Shown here: positions 60,989 through 64,000 of the stretch, in pieces | Position numbering within the stretch: position 1 is the first letter of the stretch | Layout of the letters: every line of letters begins with the position of its first letter | NCBI GenBank assembly: GCA_022575985.1 | Contig: JAKSXM010000014.1 | Location: 12,400,001-12,464,000 of the forward strand | Direction of reading: 5' to 3' | Length of the DNA stretch: 64,000 nt | Source of the DNA: Anagrus nilaparvatae | Lineage: Eukaryota; Arthropoda; Insecta; Hymenoptera; Mymaridae | Position numbers and translations under genes: made by a program | Notes under the pieces: generated by a model | What the model was told of the DNA's origin: nothing | What the model saw: the letters and a program-made list of their open reading frames with translations, nothing else | The model's database searches: none

Positions 60989-61092
60989 CTTTCTATGAGA
61001 GTCAGTTAAAGAATGAGCTCCTGACTATAAATAGATTGTATTTATAGAAAAAGTCTCAGTATGTAATTAACTACTAACACAGACACATAAAA
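60989..61092. promoter_or_regulatory. Divergent TATA-box promoter of the Polinton
   Basis: TATAAATA is present on the plus strand at 61026-61033, upstream of the ATPase ATG (61093). Another TATAAATA is on the minus strand at 61046-61039, upstream of the PLA2 gene ATG (60988). The two boxes are five bases apart in a 104-bp gap where the minus and plus gene groups diverge. Confidence 0.65.
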
Positions 61093-61980
61093 ATGAAACG
61101 TCTAAGTAGGAATTCTCCAGTTAAAAATTGTAAGCGTCAAAAAAAGAATTATTTAAAATTAAAACGCAAAAGGGAAACTTCTCCAGTTATAGAAAAATGT
61201 AATCATCAAAGAGAAGATTCACCAAGTGATGAATTAAAACACAAAAGAGAATCTTCACCAGATATAAAATGTAAACGTCAAAAATTAACTTTACCAGTAA
61301 TAAATTACGATGAAATTATTGGTGACGGTATTGTACAATTTAAACGTAATGGTAGCTTATTTCCAAATACTATTCGTGGTGTTATTTGTGGCAGATCGAA
61401 CTGGGGAAAAACTAACGTGTTATTGGCAATAATTGAACATGAAAATGGACTGAGATTTTTATACATTTACGTTTACTCAAAATCAGCAGATCAACCAAAA
61501 TTTAATTATTTAAAAATGGTAATTAAAGGGGTTCCTGGTGTTCTTAAACCCTTAGAAGGAATGGGATACTTTGAATTTACTGAGCAGGATCAAGTCTTAC
61601 CACCTGAAAAAGTGTTTCCATTCAGTTTAATGATTTTTGATGATATACAATTGGAGAGTCAGAAGAGTTGTAATGAATTTTATTCAAGAGGAAGACATTA
61701 ATATGTTGATAGTTTTTACTTGTGTCAATCTTATTCTGCAGTTCCAAAACAATATGTTAGAGATAATGTGAATTTTCTAATCATTTTTAAACAAGATGAT
61801 TCTAATACAAAGCATATTTATAAAAATCATGTGAATACTGATATGAAATTCAATAAATTTAAGGAATTATGTGACAAATGCTGGAAAGATAAATTTGGAT
61901 TTATTGTAATAGATAAAGAAAGTGATATTAATAATGGACGTTACAGAAAAGGCTTGCATGAATTTTTTATAATTAACTAG
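61093..61980 (+). pseudogene. Polinton packaging ATPase (FtsK/HerA, A32-like)
   Basis: ATG at 61093. The first ~70 residues are three basic Ser-Pro-rich repeats (KRETSP, KRESSP). Then INYDEIIGDGIVQFKRNG leads into Walker A GRSNWGKT at residues 100-107, and Walker B SLMIFDDIQ near residue 185. An in-frame TAA at 61699-61701 (after SRGRH) stops the frame. The same frame continues with FYLCQSYSAVPKQYVRDN, NFLIIFKQDD and a C terminus ending at 61980. Family members pump genomes into capsids. About 295 codons in all; inactive as read. Confidence 0.85.
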
Positions 61981-62006
61981 AATGCAGAAAAATAATTTAG
62001 TCTATT

Positions 62007-62302
62007 ATGAGCTCTCGAAGAGTAAAGATTGAAAAGAAATCAGTAGTGTATTTAAAATAGTAAAATCAAAACATAATCCAGGCGTAATCAAAATATTGCC
62101 AAAAGATATTTATATGTCATCTAATAAAAATCATACTTATGCAGATCTTGAATTTAAAGTAATAATGATACTCAGATTAGCTTATGAAAATTATGCAAAA
62201 TCCGAAATGACATTTAGTGAATTTAAGAAAAGATTTTTTACTAATAATAAAGATCTCAAAAATTTGCTTATAAATAGTAGTAATGACTTAGATACCATTT
62301 AG
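62007..62302 (+). pseudogene. Polinton hypothetical protein, start out of frame
   Basis: An ATG at 62007 opens MSSRRVKIEKKS but stops at an in-frame TAG before 62070. The main frame from 62096 has DIYMSSNKNHTYADLEFKVI and YAKSEMTFSEFKKRFF and ends at 62302. The two frames differ, so one indel probably separates them. Unrecognised; a helical small protein. Confidence 0.45.
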
Positions 62303-62323
62303 TACATCACAATCTCTCAAAGA

Positions 62324-63206
62324 GTGAAGATGGATTTTAAGGGAGATATTCCTATAAAAAAAGAATTGCTTGAACGGATCATAAAGGCTAGAGAATCTAT
62401 AAAACGTAAGCATCTGGCTCTAAAATTGGAAAGAGAAAATGCTGAGCAAATGATAAATGAAAGTCTTAAGCCTATAACTAAACCATTGAAAAAAATAGAA
62501 AAATTTACCAAAAACTTTGAAAATCCAAGTTTTGTTAAAAAAAGCATTTTACAATTACCCAGCAGCACCCCTTTTAAGATAAAGAAACATGAAAAGTCTA
62601 CATGGAATACGAGATTTCAATCTGCTGTAAGTAATGATAAAAATGATGATGAAGAATTGATGGATAATAAAAAATTCATAGATAATGAAGAACTGTTGGA
62701 AAATAAAGAATTCGTAGAGGAGAATGAAATGGTGGAGAAACGAAAATTTGTGGAAAGTGAGGAGGAGTTGATGTCAGATGAATCAGATTCTAATGATTTT
62801 ACACCATCACCCAATAAAACGTTAAGATTAGATAATTCCAAAAAGAAAAAATTAAATAAAACAAAACAATTAAATAATCCACTGATTAATGATTATTTAG
62901 ACATTTTTAAAAATAAATCTTCAAAAAGAGATCTCGATACTGCATTTGGTGTGCGAAAAATGGCAAATAAATCATTTCAAATTGGTAATAAAAAAATTGA
63001 ATTTGAGGAGGATAAATTTATTCTTGGAGATTCATCTTATCCATATGAGATAGGATTGTTGGAATTAATTTTTAAAAATTATCCAACTGGTGTTAGTTGA
63101 TCGCTTGAGAATCCTAGTAGCAGAAAGGCAAGCTGGAAATAATAATCATGATAATGAAATTCTCTCAATAATAGAAGAACTGCGTGAAGCGGAAATTATA
63201 TATTAG
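62324..63206 (+). CDS. Polinton protein of unknown function, acidic centre
   Basis: The open frame 62324-63100 (258 aa) has a helical N terminus (KARESIKRKHLALKLERENA), an acidic low-complexity repeat (about residues 105-165) and a conserved-looking end: DTAFGVRKMANKSFQIGNKK...YPYEIGLLELIFKNYP. I recall the 'TxFGxR...xIGxxxIxF...GLLELI' pattern from insect Polintons. A further open stretch in another frame at 63084-63206 (RLRILVAERQAGNNN) may be its displaced C terminus, implying a frameshift near 63090, or a separate small gene. Function unknown. Confidence 0.6.
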
Positions 63207-63238
63207 AGAGGTATTAAAAAAAATTCCTCATTTTAATT

Positions 63239-63728
63239 ATGTCCGTCGATGTATTTGGACGTGTTTTAAATAAAGAAAAAAGTGTACGTGGGCCTCCTGG
63301 AATTGGATTCAATTGAAATATAAATATTCAATTCAACTGAAACAGGAGACTATAACATTGAAAACAAATTGTTGCGTCAAGTTGCAGACGCTACTGATAG
63401 ATATGACGCAGTTAATTTAAATATTCTCACAGAAAATTTGGCTGTTGAATCACTTGCATTAATAAGAGAATTTGAAACTATATTTAGTGATTTTAAAACT
63501 AAAATTGAATCACTTGAAACAACTGTAGCTAGTTTTGATAAAAAAATAAAGTCAACAGTAGATGGATTTAATGAAAGTATAAAGAAAGTAGAAACAAGTG
63601 TAACTAATCTTAGAAGGAGAGTTAATAAAAATAGTAAAACAATAAAAAACTTAGCTAAAGAAATAAATCCAAAACTAGTTGAAGTTGAAATTGAAGATAA
63701 TGCAACAAGTGAAAGAAGCATTACTTGA
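63239..63728 (+). pseudogene. Polinton coiled-coil protein, fibre-like candidate
   Basis: The ATG at 63239 gives MSVDVFGRVLNKEKSVRGPP and GIGFN before a TGA at 63314-63316. After a frame change the text resumes by 63345 with NKLLRQVADATDRYDAVNLN and a long heptad-rich coiled coil (SLETTVASFDKKIKSTVDGF...) to a TGA at 63728. The 'MSVD-x-FGR...RGPPGIGF...DAVN' opening is a pattern I recall from Polinton and adintovirus proteins. A trimeric spike or fibre role is only inferred from the Gly-Pro segment and the coiled coil. Confidence 0.6.
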
Positions 63729-64000
63729 AGAATTACATAAGCCTGTTAGAAAAAACTGTAGAAGATGTAAAGTTGATATTCGAGGAATCGATGAAACTTG
63801 GCAAGCAGATTTAGTTGTAATGGTTACACATTCACGAGAAAATAAAGGATACTACTATTTACTCACTGTGATAGATAATTTTTCAAAGTATGCTTGGGCT
63901 GTACCATTGAAGCAAAAAACTGGTGAAGAAGTCGCTAAGGCGTTGGAATCAATTTTTAAACAGGGGCGAGTACCATCAAAAATTCACGTAGACCAGGGAA
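63700..64000 (+). CDS. Polinton retroviral-type integrase, N-terminal part
   Basis: The frame opens at an ATG at 63700, overlapping the previous gene's end by 29 bp, and runs off the window. ELHKPVRKNCRRCKV and IDETWQADLV lead into the catalytic core: the first Asp is in WQADLV, then YYYLLTVIDNFSKYAWAVPL, KTGEEVAKALESIF and a second Asp in HVDQG at the very edge. The third acidic residue would lie beyond 64000. This is the rve-type integrase that inserts Polintons. No stop is visible in the present part. Confidence 0.88.
   Translation, partial: MQQVKEALLEELHKPVRKNCRRCKVDIRGIDETWQADLVVMVTHSRENKGYYYLLTVIDNFSKYAWAVPLKQKTGEEVAKALESIFKQGRVPSKIHVDQG

Larger units (their letters stand above)
55836..64000. 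mobile_element. Polinton/Maverick (adintovirus-like) element, decayed, partial
   Basis: Jelly-roll capsid, penton-like, adenain-type protease, PLA2-bearing minor capsid, packaging ATPase and retroviral-type integrase genes occur together in one 8-kb block. This combination is found in Polinton/Maverick elements and adintoviruses. The left group reads minus and the right group plus, diverging at about 61.03 kb. At least eight disabling changes are visible across seven genes, so this copy is an inactive remnant. Neither terminal inverted repeat is seen; the DNA polymerase B gene is not in the window and may lie beyond 64000. Confidence 0.92.

Noticed and set aside
62317..62841. Minus-strand open frames of 74-83 aa, and 114 aa at 63377-63721.
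   Set aside because: Antisense to the plus-strand Polinton genes; Ser/Leu-rich text mirrors the acidic and coiled-coil repeats.

Overview
The window is about 64 kb of strongly AT-rich eukaryotic DNA, almost certainly from an insect nuclear genome. I infer an insect, perhaps a parasitoid wasp or other hymenopteran, from the AT content, the short GT-AG introns, the mix of CACTA, hAT, FLYWCH/MULE, non-LTR and Polinton elements, and the foldback repeats; no host gene is present to prove it. I recognise no ordinary cellular gene: everything readable is mobile-element or virus-like DNA in various states of decay.

Layout. 1-7.4 kb: a pile of foldback (long inverted repeat) elements and a diverged satellite. 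7.4-40.4 kb: a deeply nested stack. Its core is one non-LTR retrotransposon reverse-transcriptase reading frame on the minus strand, split by four later insertions: a 172-bp putative solo LTR (7714-7885), a 6.1-kb palindromic foldback element loaded with satellites (8069-14212), a 23.9-kb CACTA/EnSpm transposon (14278-38217) and a 975-bp TA-flanked foldback element (38553-39527). Removing the 6.1-kb, 23.9-kb and 975-bp elements plus one target-site copy each returns the reading frame.

The CACTA transposon has about 118-bp nearly identical terminal inverted repeats built from TAATTACG palindromes. It carries two divergent, intron-containing genes sharing a ~380-bp intergenic promoter region. 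On the plus strand is a three-exon transposase of about 810 aa (28336-36943). On the minus strand is an 11-exon accessory gene (15237-27956) of about 680 aa. Its large introns are stuffed with ~128-bp satellite, including near-identical 1,535-bp higher-order repeats, and with further foldback elements.

40.4-43.6 kb holds another satellite-bearing foldback element and a MITE. 43.9-52.5 kb is bracketed by inverted CAGGCC termini; it contains a 1.2-kb foldback element and a dead hAT-family transposase gene that itself contains a FLYWCH/MULE fragment. 52.5-55.4 kb is mostly featureless, with one small hairpin element and a tRNA-Ser-headed SINE at the end.

55.8-64 kb is the structural and packaging half of a Polinton/Maverick (adintovirus-like) element. 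In order it has two unknown genes, major capsid, a small basic protein, penton-like protein, adenain-like protease and a phospholipase A2/minor-capsid protein (all minus). A TATA-containing divergent promoter follows, then packaging ATPase, two to three unknown proteins, a coiled-coil protein and the start of the integrase (all plus). Nearly every gene has at least one stop or frameshift, so this copy is a fossil; the DNA polymerase and at least one end lie outside the window.
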